Shown here one piece after another: positions 8,567-16,467 of a stretch of DNA of 64,000 bases; the stretch's first letter is position 1, and each line of letters opens with the position of its first letter. The DNA is taken from positions 816,471 through 880,470 of the forward strand of contig OX638379.1 of the NCBI GenBank assembly GCA_951813605.1. The letters run 5' to 3'. Below the pieces are notes generated by a model that saw nothing but the letters and a program-made list of their open reading frames with translations, was not told the DNA's origin and made no database searches. Position numbers and translations under genes: made by a program. Source of the DNA: an uncultured Bryobacterales bacterium. Lineage in GTDB: Bacteria; Acidobacteriota; Terriglobia; Bryobacterales; UBA6623.

Positions 8567-11032
8567 ATGGTGCTACTCAATGGGCTACGAAGTCTTCTAG
8601 CCATTGGAGTCATCGCGACCGCGGTTGCCGAGGTCCCAGGTCGGTTTAAGGCCGAGATCGGGCCGTTGCTCGAGCAGAATTGCTTGCCCTGCCATGGCGC
8701 GGCCAGCCAAATGAGCGGCTTGGTAGTGACCTCCGTGGAGGGACTGCTGGCCGGCGGCGCTAGACACGGCCCTGCCTTTGTGCCTGGCCATCCGGAGGAA
8801 AGCGTTGTGGTGCGAGCACTAAGAGGCGAGCTCACGCCCCAAATGCCACTGGGAAAGCTCCCCCTCGCACCCGAGCAGATCGACGCGGTCTCGAGATGGA
8901 TCGAGCAGTTCCAGCCCGCCGAGGATGCATCGAGCGCCGCCTTTTGGGATCCATTCCATTCGCCTGAGCGCCCAGCGCTGCCCGACGTGCAACGGCCCGC
9001 TTGGACACGAAATGAAATCGACCATTTTATCCTCGCCAGGCTCGAGGCAAAGGGGATCGATCCTGCTCGAACGGCTGACCGCCGCGTGCTCCTTCGGCGC
9101 GTCTACTTCGACTTGGTGGGCGAGCCTCCCAGCCTGGAGGAGGCGCAGGAATTCCTAGCCGACGAATCCGCCGATGCATACGGGAACCTAGTCGACCGCT
9201 TGCTGGCCGACGCGCGGTACGGCCAGCGCTGGGGGCGCCGATGGCTCGATGTAGCTCGCTACGCTGACTCCACCGGAGGCGAGGCTAACCGCGAGCTCTA
9301 CCACATCTGGCGTTACCGAGACTATGTGATCGATGCGTTCAACGACGACAAGCCTTACGACGAGTTCGTAATGGAACAGCTCGCCGGGGACGAGCTTGCA
9401 CCGAATGATCCGGACAAGATTGTTGCCACGGGCTTCTTGCGCTTGGGCTCGCCGCCACAGAGTCAGATTCGGCGCGTCGCCCGCCAACAGCATCTCAACG
9501 AGCTGACCTCTACTGTGGGCTCGGTCTTCTTGGGGCTGGGTCTCGGCTGCGCGCAATGCCATGACCACAAGTACGATCCGATACCTACCAAGGATTTCTA
9601 TCGGTTTCAAGCTTTCTTCTTGCCGATCGAGAACCGCGATATAGACGCCGAGTTTACGGAACCCTCGACGGGCACCCTGGCTGCCGACGGCCGCCGGCAG
9701 GCCGAGCGGCGTCTCGAACGAGCGCGAAATCGCTTCGAGATCTATGAGTCCGAGCTGTTGGGCAAGCTGCGCGGAGTCCTCGAAAAGGAGGGGAGCGACC
9801 CGGCCGATGCCACCGCTGCCGCGCTGCGGACTCGGTTGACCGACGCGGTTGCGAACGGTGTAGTTCCGCGCGACGAACCGAATTTCACCTTGGAGGAGAA
9901 GACGGAGTACATCCGGCTGCTGAGTTTTGTTGACGGCTTTCGCGGTGGTCGCGACATGGGTGTGTATCGCCGTCAAGTCGCACGACATCTGCCCAAGGTT
10001 CACGCGGTCGGAAACGCCCGGGAGGCCCCTTACAGCCCTGGCCTCCCAGTGCAATTCGTTCGCATCCGAGGCGACGTCGACAACCTCGGCGAGCTCGTTC
10101 AACCCGGTTTCCCAAGTGCGGTGACAGGCGGATTCGACGACGTTGAGATGCCAATTGATTCGTTAGGCAACATCAACCGCTGGCGGCTTCCGGTGGCGAA
10201 GTGGATCGCCAGCCCGGACAATCCCCTGACCGCGCGCGTAATGGTGAACCGCATTTGGCAGGGGCACTTCGGCCGAGGAATCGTGGCAACGCCGAGCGAC
10301 TTTGGGGCCAACGGCATCCGGCCTACGCATCCCGGCTTGCTGGACTGGCTGGCTCTCGAGTTCGTCGAGAGCGGCTGGAGCGTGAAAGCTATGCATCGAT
10401 TGATGTTGAACTCCGCGACCTATCGGCAGGGTTCAATGCGATTCTCCCAGCGGGCTGTCGATTTCGATGCCGCCAACACGTTGCTCTCTCGCATGCCCCG
10501 GCGCCGATTGGAAGGCGAGGTGATCCGCGACGGCATTCTGGCGGTCAGCGGGCGGCTGAATCGGGTGATGCGAGGTCCCGGTGTCTACCCGCGGCTCCCG
10601 GATTCGATGAAGGATCAGATGTTCGTCAAGAACTGGCCGGCTTGGGAGCCCAGCGACGGCCCGGATTCCCGTCGACGGTCGATCTACGTCTTCCAACGGC
10701 GCCAACTGCCACTGCCCTTGCTCGAGATGCTTGACGCGCCGGTTCCGCAAACCTCGTTCGAACGGCGTAATGTTTCAACTACGGCGATTCAGTCGCTGAC
10801 CTTGCTCAATGGGCGCCTTGTGGCCGAGGAATCCCAGCACTTCGCGGCGCGCTTGCGCCAGGAGGCCGGGGACAATCGGCGCTCGCAAATCGTACGTGCG
10901 TTCGAGCTGGCATTCGCGCGTGGGCCGTCAGGCGAGGAGCTAAAGCGCTACGATGAATTCGCCCGGCGCGAAGGGCTTGTGTCAGTTTGCCGGGTTCTGC
11001 TCAACGCAAACGAGTTTGTCTATGTTGATTGA
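8567..11032 (+). CDS. PSD1-type protein: PSCyt1 + DUF1549 + DUF1553
   Basis: This is an exported planctomycete-cytochrome-type protein of about 821 residues. I chose the ATG at 8567 because a Sec leader follows at once (LLNGLRSLLAIGVIATAVAEV). The N-terminal PSCyt1 domain has a CLPCH heme motif near residues 39-43. Next come DUF1549 (DHFILARLEAKGIDPA, LLRRVYFDLVGEPPS, RWGRRWLDVARYADS), the conserved GCAQCHDHKYDPI with a second CxxCH, and a C-terminal DUF1553 domain (MVNRIWQGHFGRGIV, PSDFGANG, PTHPGLLDWLALEF). The protein is about 260 residues shorter than its paralogue at 52269, mainly in the region between DUF1549 and DUF1553. The family function is undetermined; proposals include electron transfer linked to polymer degradation. 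The 3' end overlaps the DUF1501 start by 11 nt, so the two are translationally coupled. Confidence 0.9.
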   Translation: MVLLNGLRSLLAIGVIATAVAEVPGRFKAEIGPLLEQNCLPCHGAASQMSGLVVTSVEGLLAGGARHGPAFVPGHPEESVVVRALRGELTPQMPLGKLPLAPEQIDAVSRWIEQFQPAEDASSAAFWDPFHSPERPALPDVQRPAWTRNEIDHFILARLEAKGIDPARTADRRVLLRRVYFDLVGEPPSLEEAQEFLADESADAYGNLVDRLLADARYGQRWGRRWLDVARYADSTGGEANRELYHIWRYRDYVIDAFNDDKPYDEFVMEQLAGDELAPNDPDKIVATGFLRLGSPPQSQIRRVARQQHLNELTSTVGSVFLGLGLGCAQCHDHKYDPIPTKDFYRFQAFFLPIENRDIDAEFTEPSTGTLAADGRRQAERRLERARNRFEIYESELLGKLRGVLEKEGSDPADATAAALRTRLTDAVANGVVPRDEPNFTLEEKTEYIRLLSFVDGFRGGRDMGVYRRQVARHLPKVHAVGNAREAPYSPGLPVQFVRIRGDVDNLGELVQPGFPSAVTGGFDDVEMPIDSLGNINRWRLPVAKWIASPDNPLTARVMVNRIWQGHFGRGIVATPSDFGANGIRPTHPGLLDWLALEFVESGWSVKAMHRLMLNSATYRQGSMRFSQRAVDFDAANTLLSRMPRRRLEGEVIRDGILAVSGRLNRVMRGPGVYPRLPDSMKDQMFVKNWPAWEPSDGPDSRRRSIYVFQRRQLPLPLLEMLDAPVPQTSFERRNVSTTAIQSLTLLNGRLVAEESQHFAARLRQEAGDNRRSQIVRAFELAFARGPSGEELKRYDEFARREGLVSVCRVLLNANEFVYVD

Positions 11033-12467
11033 TTTGCAGACAGGGAATCTAACGTCGCGGAGGCGGATGCTGCGGACGAGTTTCAACGGCCTAGGTGCTG
11101 TCGCGCTTGCCTCATTGCTCTCCAAGGACGCTGCGAAATCGAATCCGCTCGAGCCCAAGAAACCACACCACACGCCGAAGGCGAAGAACTGCATCTTCCT
11201 GTTCATGTCCGGCGGTGTCAGCCAAGTCGACACGTTCGAGAACAAGCCCGAATTGACCAAGCTTGATGGCGAGCGAATGCCCGTGCTCCCCGGCTTGGCG
11301 ACTCAGCTCGACGCCTACGTAAAGTCAGACGTCGTCGCAGTAGGCAGCCCGTTCGAGTTTCGACGCTACGGCGAGTCGGGGCGCGAGATGGCGACGATGT
11401 TTGAGAATCTCGGCGGCGTCGCGGACCGGTTGGCCTTCGTTCACGGGATCGAGGTCGATTCTCCGTTGCACTCAGCGGCGACTCTTCATGTAACGACGGG
11501 GTCGGTCTTCGCCGGCAACCCGTCTGTAGGTGCCTGGGTTGCCTACGGTCTTGGCAGCTCGAACGAGAACTTGCCCGGATACATGGTTCTTCACGACCGC
11601 CGCGGCGGGCCGGTCAATGGAAGCGCTGTATGGCAGAGCGGATACCTTCCCGCCTCCTTTCAAGGGACCCTTCTGCGGAGCTCGGGCGCGCCGATTCAGA
11701 ATCTCCGTTCAGCGCCAGGTGTTTCGCTGCAGCGGGCGCGCCGCGAACTCGACTTGCTCAAGTGGACGAACGAACGACATGCCGAGCGGCGCGGGCCTGC
11801 GGACGAGCTCGAAGCCCGCATCGCGGCCTACGAGCTGGCCTACCGCATGCAGACGCATGCTCCAGAGATCGTTGATCTGTCGGACGAGCCGTCGTCGATC
11901 CGCAAGTTATACGGCTTGGACGATCCCGTTACGGAACCGTTCGGCAGGCAGTGCCTGCTCGCTCGCCGGCTGGTCGAGAAAGGAGTGCGCTACTCGCTGC
12001 TGGTTCACGGCTGGGAGAACGGAGTCTACAGCTGGGACCACCACAAGGAGATCCGCGATTGGCTGCCTGCTCGCGCTAGAGAAGTCGACCTTCCTATCGC
12101 GGGGCTGATCCGGGACCTGGAGGTCCGCGGCCTGCTGGACGAAACGCTAATCGTTTTCACTACGGAAATGAGCCGCACCCCTTTCATCGCGCGACGGGCC
12201 TACGGAAGGAGCGTCGGGCGCGACCACCATCGCCATTCCATGGTCAGCTGGCTCGCTGGCGCGGGAGTGAAGGGCGGCGCAACGGTCGGCGCAACGGATG
12301 AGTTTAGCCTGAGCTGTGCCGACGAGCCAATTTTCGTACGCGATTTGCACGCGACCCTGCTGCATCTCATGGGCTTGGATCCGGAGGCTCTCACTTATCT
12401 TCACGAGGGGCGACACAAGCGGCTCACCGATACCGGTGGCCGCGTCTTGACCGAAATCCTCGGCTAG
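11022..12467 (+). CDS. DUF1501 protein, Tat-exported
   Basis: This DUF1501 protein of about 481 residues has a sulfatase/alkaline-phosphatase-like fold. The ATG at 11022 lies inside the end of the PSD1 gene and precedes a twin-arginine leader (TSRRRMLRTSFNGLGAVALASLL). Family blocks present: CIFLFMSGGVSQVDTFENKP, LHSAATLHVTTGS, GSWVAYGLG-like VGAWVAYGLG, LLARRLVEKGVRYSLL, WDHHKEIRDW, LIVFTTEMSRTP, GRDHHRHSMVSWLAGAGVKGG, and DLHATLLHLMGLD. The frame extends further upstream, but that is just the overlapping coding sequence of the upstream gene. DUF1501 and PSD1 proteins are consistently neighbours in several phyla, which suggests a shared complex or pathway; the reaction is not known. Confidence 0.9.
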   Translation: MLIDLQTGNLTSRRRMLRTSFNGLGAVALASLLSKDAAKSNPLEPKKPHHTPKAKNCIFLFMSGGVSQVDTFENKPELTKLDGERMPVLPGLATQLDAYVKSDVVAVGSPFEFRRYGESGREMATMFENLGGVADRLAFVHGIEVDSPLHSAATLHVTTGSVFAGNPSVGAWVAYGLGSSNENLPGYMVLHDRRGGPVNGSAVWQSGYLPASFQGTLLRSSGAPIQNLRSAPGVSLQRARRELDLLKWTNERHAERRGPADELEARIAAYELAYRMQTHAPEIVDLSDEPSSIRKLYGLDDPVTEPFGRQCLLARRLVEKGVRYSLLVHGWENGVYSWDHHKEIRDWLPARAREVDLPIAGLIRDLEVRGLLDETLIVFTTEMSRTPFIARRAYGRSVGRDHHRHSMVSWLAGAGVKGGATVGATDEFSLSCADEPIFVRDLHATLLHLMGLDPEALTYLHEGRHKRLTDTGGRVLTEILG

Positions 12468-12877
12468 GGCGATACGGAAACCGACCCTGCGAAGGCCACA
12501 TTTGTGGTTGGCGAGAACGACAAGGCTCGGGAATACGCGGAGGCTGCCCTGCAAGCCAAGGGCAGAGGGCGGAATCAAGGCAATCGCCCGCACTGCGGTC
12601 ATGTCGTGCTTCGCTAGTGACCGGACTTCGCAAGGCAGGCGGACAGGCACGGTATCTTCGAATCCGATTTGAGAAAGGCCTGACAAATCCTCTCGGTGCG
12701 GGCCGCTCGCCTCCTGCTGGCCCCATGACAGCATCGGCAAGATCTCAAAGCAGCGACCCCAGACCCGACGGCTCTGGGATTCCGAGGTCGCATTCTTCCC
12801 ATTTCCTTGCATCCGATAGCTGTCGCCAATCCGACGGCTCTGATAGATTGACGTCGGGACTACCTGTGCAGGAGGCG
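12468..12877. other. Intergenic stretch without a supported gene
   Basis: About 410 nt separate the DUF1501 gene from the bicupin. A long minus-strand open frame crosses it (12147-12812), but most of it is antisense to DUF1501 and matches nothing I know. The bicupin frame is open from 12617, but that extension has no leader and is low in complexity. It probably contains the bicupin promoter; I see no clear -35/-10 pair. Confidence 0.35.
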
Positions 12878-13750
12878 ATGAAATCTCTGCTTCTCGGAAT
12901 CTTGTTGGCGCTCGCCTTTCCAGCGGAGTCCGCCACGGGTCAGATTCGCGACGTTTTGAAGAGTGCCGAGATTGATGCGATGTTCGCTCGCACCGGCGAG
13001 TCGCTTGTCGCGCACGATACGTCGGAATACTCAGTCGTCTTCAACGTTGTGGGCGACGATCGGGGCTCGCCGACGATGAACTCGTCCGCCGACGAAATCT
13101 GGTTCGTACGGAGCGGCCGTGCCGGGCTTTCCGTGGGCGAAAGCCTAGTCGACCCGAGACCGGCGAAGTCCGGCAGCTTCCTGGGATCGGGCATCAAGGG
13201 GTCCCGTCACTACGAGATCGGTGCCGGGGATGTTGTCAATCTTCCGCGAAACACGGCGTATCAAGTGACCGCAACCGACGGGAGATTGGCATACGTTGCG
13301 GTCAGGGTGCTCCCCGAGACAGCGCACCCTGATCGAAGGCTGTCCGAACCCGCTCCAATGGCCGACGTGCTCAAGAGCGCGACGCGAGACGCTGTGTTCG
13401 CTGAGAACGACAGCAACCAGCCGCTGCATTCGGTGCGCAACTTGAATGTGAACTACGTAATCTACAAGGGTCGTCCCGGCCCGTGGGAGTCACACCGCGG
13501 CTGCGTCGACATCTACTTCGTGCATACCGGCAGCGGAATTGCTCATCTGGGCGGGGAGATCGCAGATCCAGTTGAAGAGGCTCCCGGCGAGATTCGCGGG
13601 ACTGGAGTCAGCGGGGCCCGAACGAACGAAATCAGCCGTGGCGACATCGTATTGATTCCCCACAACACGGCGCACTATATGGTTCCCACGGCGGACAAGC
13701 TCGGCTACAACCTAGTCAAAGTCTGGGCCCAGGAGTCGGCGGGCCCGTAA
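12878..13750 (+). CDS. Secreted bicupin
   Basis: This 290-residue protein has a Sec leader (MKSLLLGILLALAFPAESATG) and two repeated cupin units. The ATG at 12878 follows AGGAGG by only 2 nt, and it is the only start that gives a leader. Unit 1 (about 25-150) begins DVLKSAEIDAMF and contains DEIWFVRSGRAGLSVG and the closing GAGDVVNLPRNTAYQV. Unit 2 (about 165-290) begins DVLKSATRDAVF and contains SHRGCVDIYFVHTGSG and SRGDIVLIPHNTAHYMV. The classic cupin metal His residues are incomplete in unit 1 (N and R where H is usual) and better kept in unit 2 (His in NTAHYM). It precedes the dehydrogenase and amidohydrolase on the same strand, so a sugar-acid or aromatic-acid context is possible. The exact reaction is unknown. 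Confidence 0.8.
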   Translation: MKSLLLGILLALAFPAESATGQIRDVLKSAEIDAMFARTGESLVAHDTSEYSVVFNVVGDDRGSPTMNSSADEIWFVRSGRAGLSVGESLVDPRPAKSGSFLGSGIKGSRHYEIGAGDVVNLPRNTAYQVTATDGRLAYVAVRVLPETAHPDRRLSEPAPMADVLKSATRDAVFAENDSNQPLHSVRNLNVNYVIYKGRPGPWESHRGCVDIYFVHTGSGIAHLGGEIADPVEEAPGEIRGTGVSGARTNEISRGDIVLIPHNTAHYMVPTADKLGYNLVKVWAQESAGP

Positions 13751-13829
13751 GTGGAGCTCCAGACGGGCTGTACACCTTGCGGCGCCGCCCTATCAGTGCT
13801 AGCGTGCTTGTGGACGCTGGAGATCGGTC

Positions 13830-14855
13830 ATGAATCGAATTCGCTTGGCTTGGCTTGCCCCGTGCTTGTTGGTGTTGACTTCGGCGGCTTGGCCGCAGAC
13901 AAAGCCCAAGATTGTTGTCACTGGCCTTACGCCGGCTGAAGTCACGGAACTCGCGCAGGCAGCGGCGGCGGACTTCATCCCGGTGGCGGATGCCGACGAG
14001 GCTCTTGGGGAGATATCGGATGCGGATGCGCTGCTGGGGATTTGCAGCCAAGAGCTGGTACGGGCTGGAAAGGAGCTGCGCTGGATCCAGGTCTACAGCG
14101 CCGGCGTGGATCGCTACAGATTTCCCGAGCTTCTCTCCAGCGACATCACGCTCACCAATCTCAAGATCCTGCAAGGGCCGGAGATCGCAGACCACGCGCT
14201 CGCCCTCCTGCTAGCACTCACCCGAAGGCTGAATGACATCATTCCTCGTCGGGCGGCTCAGGAGTGGCCAATCGAGGAGTTTCGAACAACTCGTCGTCCA
14301 ATCGAGCTCCATGGCAAAACGGCTGTTGTCATCGGGTTCGGGGGCATCGGCACGCAAATAGGGCAGCGAGCCGCTGCCTTCGGCATGAAGGTGATCGCTG
14401 TCGACCCCAAGGACATTCCGTTTCTCTTCTTCATGGATCGCGCCGTGCGCCCGGATCAGCTCCACGAAGTGCTGCCCCAAGCTGATGTAGTCTTCATGGC
14501 CGTGCCGCATACTCCTGAAAGCGAGCGAATGATGGGGAACGCAGAGTTTGAGCTGATGAAGCAGGGATCGCACTTCATCGCCGTTTCGAGAGGCAAGACG
14601 TATGACAAGGGCGCATTGGTGAAGGCGCTGGATGAACAGCGCCTCGCGGGTGCAGGCCTTGATGTCACGGATCCCGAGCCCCTACCTAAGGGAGATCCGC
14701 TGTGGGAATTTGAGAATGTCGTGATTACTCCGCACATTGCGGGCCAGTCGGATCACATTCGGGACCGCCGTCAAGCGCTGCTCAAGGAGAACGCGAGGCG
14801 TTTCGTAGACGGGAAGCCATTGCTCAACATCGTGGACAAGCAGAAGGGGTACTGA
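13830..14855 (+). CDS. D-2-hydroxyacid dehydrogenase with N-terminal leader
   Basis: This 341-residue member of the NAD(P)-dependent D-isomer-specific 2-hydroxyacid dehydrogenase family reduces 2-oxoacids to D-2-hydroxyacids or the reverse. The Rossmann motif GFGGIG is at 169-174, and the catalytic triad is Arg254 (SRGKTY), Glu283 (TDPEPLP) and His302 (ITPHIAGQS). Unusually, residues 1-23 look like a Sec signal peptide: basic MNRIR, a hydrophobic core LAWLAPCLLVLTSAA, then WPQTK before the first beta strand KIVVTGL. Trimming the leader leaves a normal-length enzyme. A nicotinamide-dependent enzyme outside the cytoplasm would need a bound or recycled cofactor, as in GFOR. The start ATG is GATCGGTC-ATG, without a strong SD. 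It lies between the bicupin and an amidohydrolase (13 nt downstream). Confidence 0.88.
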   Translation: MNRIRLAWLAPCLLVLTSAAWPQTKPKIVVTGLTPAEVTELAQAAAADFIPVADADEALGEISDADALLGICSQELVRAGKELRWIQVYSAGVDRYRFPELLSSDITLTNLKILQGPEIADHALALLLALTRRLNDIIPRRAAQEWPIEEFRTTRRPIELHGKTAVVIGFGGIGTQIGQRAAAFGMKVIAVDPKDIPFLFFMDRAVRPDQLHEVLPQADVVFMAVPHTPESERMMGNAEFELMKQGSHFIAVSRGKTYDKGALVKALDEQRLAGAGLDVTDPEPLPKGDPLWEFENVVITPHIAGQSDHIRDRRQALLKENARRFVDGKPLLNIVDKQKGY

Positions 14856-14868
14856 ACGGGTAGGAGCC

Positions 14869-16233
14869 ATGTCAATCGGTCGGCGCACGTTCTTCGGTTC
14901 CGTCTCAGCCCTCGCCGCGCCACAAGCAGCCGCACCGCAGCGTGGATCGCTCGAGGGCGACTTGCTCGACGAGATCGCCGAGATCTCGCTCGTCAACACA
15001 CACGAACACATCATTCCGGAACAAGAGCGCACATCTTCCCGAATCGACTTCTTCACCCTCGCCAGCCACTACCTGATCAGCGACGCAATTTCCGCAGGAT
15101 TGGCGGGGCGGCAGCTGGCGATTGTTCGGGATCCCGAAGCCTCCCCACTACGACGTTGGCAGGCTTTCGAGCCCTTCTGGGAATCGGCCCGCCTGACCGG
15201 CTACGGCCAAGCGCTGCGCATCGCCATCCACGACATCTACGGTGTCGAGCAGATTTCGGCAGATGCCCTAGGGGAGATCAATCGCCGTATCGCAGCTCGC
15301 AACGAGGCCGGGCTATACGAAGACATCCTGATTCGACGGTCGAACATCGAATACTCGGTTCTCGATGACTATTGGAACGCAGCACCGGTCCGCCCCGATC
15401 CGAAATTCTTCGTGCCAGCGCGCAAGTTCGATCGATTCGTGGCGCCTCAATCGGCCACCAACGTCCGAGAACTCGAGGAACTCACCAATTCCTCCATCAC
15501 CACCCTAGCCGGCCTCGAGCGGGCTATGGAGACAAGCTTCGAACAGAGCCTCGATGCCGGGATGGTGACGGTCAAGTCGACGCTGGCCTACAATCGCGAA
15601 ATTCACTACACCGAGGTTTCGCCGCAGGAAGCAGAGTCGGACCTCAGTGCGCTGCTCGGCTCCAGGCGGACTTCGCCAGCAGGCTTCCGCTCCCGCGTCG
15701 AGCGTCCGTATCGTCGGATGGAAGACTATATGTTTCACCACCTGATGAGCCTAGCCGAGACCCACGATGTCCCGGTGCAGATTCACACGGGACTCCACGC
15801 TGGCAACGGCAACTTCATCGAGAACTCCAAGCCCACTCACTTAACCAACTTGTTCTTCCTGTACCCGCGAGTGAAATTCGACTTGTTCCACATGAGCTAT
15901 CCGTACCAGGGCGAGGCAGCCGCGATCGCGAAGGTCTTCCCCAACGTTCACATCGACCTCTGCTGGGCGCATATCATTTCACCTAGTGCGACGCGACGCG
16001 CGATTCACGAGATGCTGGAGACCGTGCCGGCCAACAAGATATTCGGATTCGGGGGCGACTACCGCTACCCCGAACTAAGTTATGCGCATGCAAAGATTGC
16101 GCGACGCAACGTGGCACAGGTGCTTGCCCAGAAGGTGAAAGAGGGCTTCTGCACCGAATCCGAGAGCTTGGAGCTGGCGCGCATGATTCTGCACGACAAC
16201 CCCGACAGTCTCTTCGGAAGGGGGCGTCGCTAG
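14869..16233 (+). CDS. Amidohydrolase-superfamily protein, Tat-type leader
   Basis: This 454-residue TIM-barrel metal-dependent hydrolase belongs to the amidohydrolase_2 / uronate-isomerase-like branch. The N-terminus (SIGRRTFFGSVSALAAP) is a short Tat-type leader. Metal-site motifs: NTHEHII near residue 43 (first His pair), QIHTGLHAGNG in mid-barrel, DLCWAHIISP, and GFGGDYRYPE as the late Asp. The family includes uronate isomerases, decarboxylases and lactonases, so the activity is not fixed by sequence. It starts 13 nt after the leader-bearing dehydrogenase and is probably co-transcribed with it, which suits a periplasmic sugar-acid or lactone route. It ends convergent with the sulfatase at 16468. 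Confidence 0.85.
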   Translation: MSIGRRTFFGSVSALAAPQAAAPQRGSLEGDLLDEIAEISLVNTHEHIIPEQERTSSRIDFFTLASHYLISDAISAGLAGRQLAIVRDPEASPLRRWQAFEPFWESARLTGYGQALRIAIHDIYGVEQISADALGEINRRIAARNEAGLYEDILIRRSNIEYSVLDDYWNAAPVRPDPKFFVPARKFDRFVAPQSATNVRELEELTNSSITTLAGLERAMETSFEQSLDAGMVTVKSTLAYNREIHYTEVSPQEAESDLSALLGSRRTSPAGFRSRVERPYRRMEDYMFHHLMSLAETHDVPVQIHTGLHAGNGNFIENSKPTHLTNLFFLYPRVKFDLFHMSYPYQGEAAAIAKVFPNVHIDLCWAHIISPSATRRAIHEMLETVPANKIFGFGGDYRYPELSYAHAKIARRNVAQVLAQKVKEGFCTESESLELARMILHDNPDSLFGRGRR

Positions 16234-16467
16234 CGCCCTGCTACTTCGGTCGCGGGCAGCCAGGCCTGAATGCCAGCCGACGGCCGCCACTGCCCCGCAC
16301 GCTCGTGCCGCGGAAGTCGTGGCATCCAGCTGATCGAATTCGCGCGGCGCCTTCCCGGTGCAGATCGCAACATGGGGCGGCCATGTAACGCACGGCCTTT
16401 ACTAGCGGCGCCAGCAGTGGCCCTCATAGGTTTCGGACCTGCGCTAAACGTGACCGTCGGATCGGCT

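Noticed and set aside
9188-10102. 304-codon minus-strand frame
   Set aside because: Lies wholly inside the PSD1 gene on the opposite strand; shadow of a GC-rich coding sequence.
12147-12812. 221-codon minus-strand open frame
   Set aside because: Mostly antisense to the DUF1501 gene and without leader, motif or SD.
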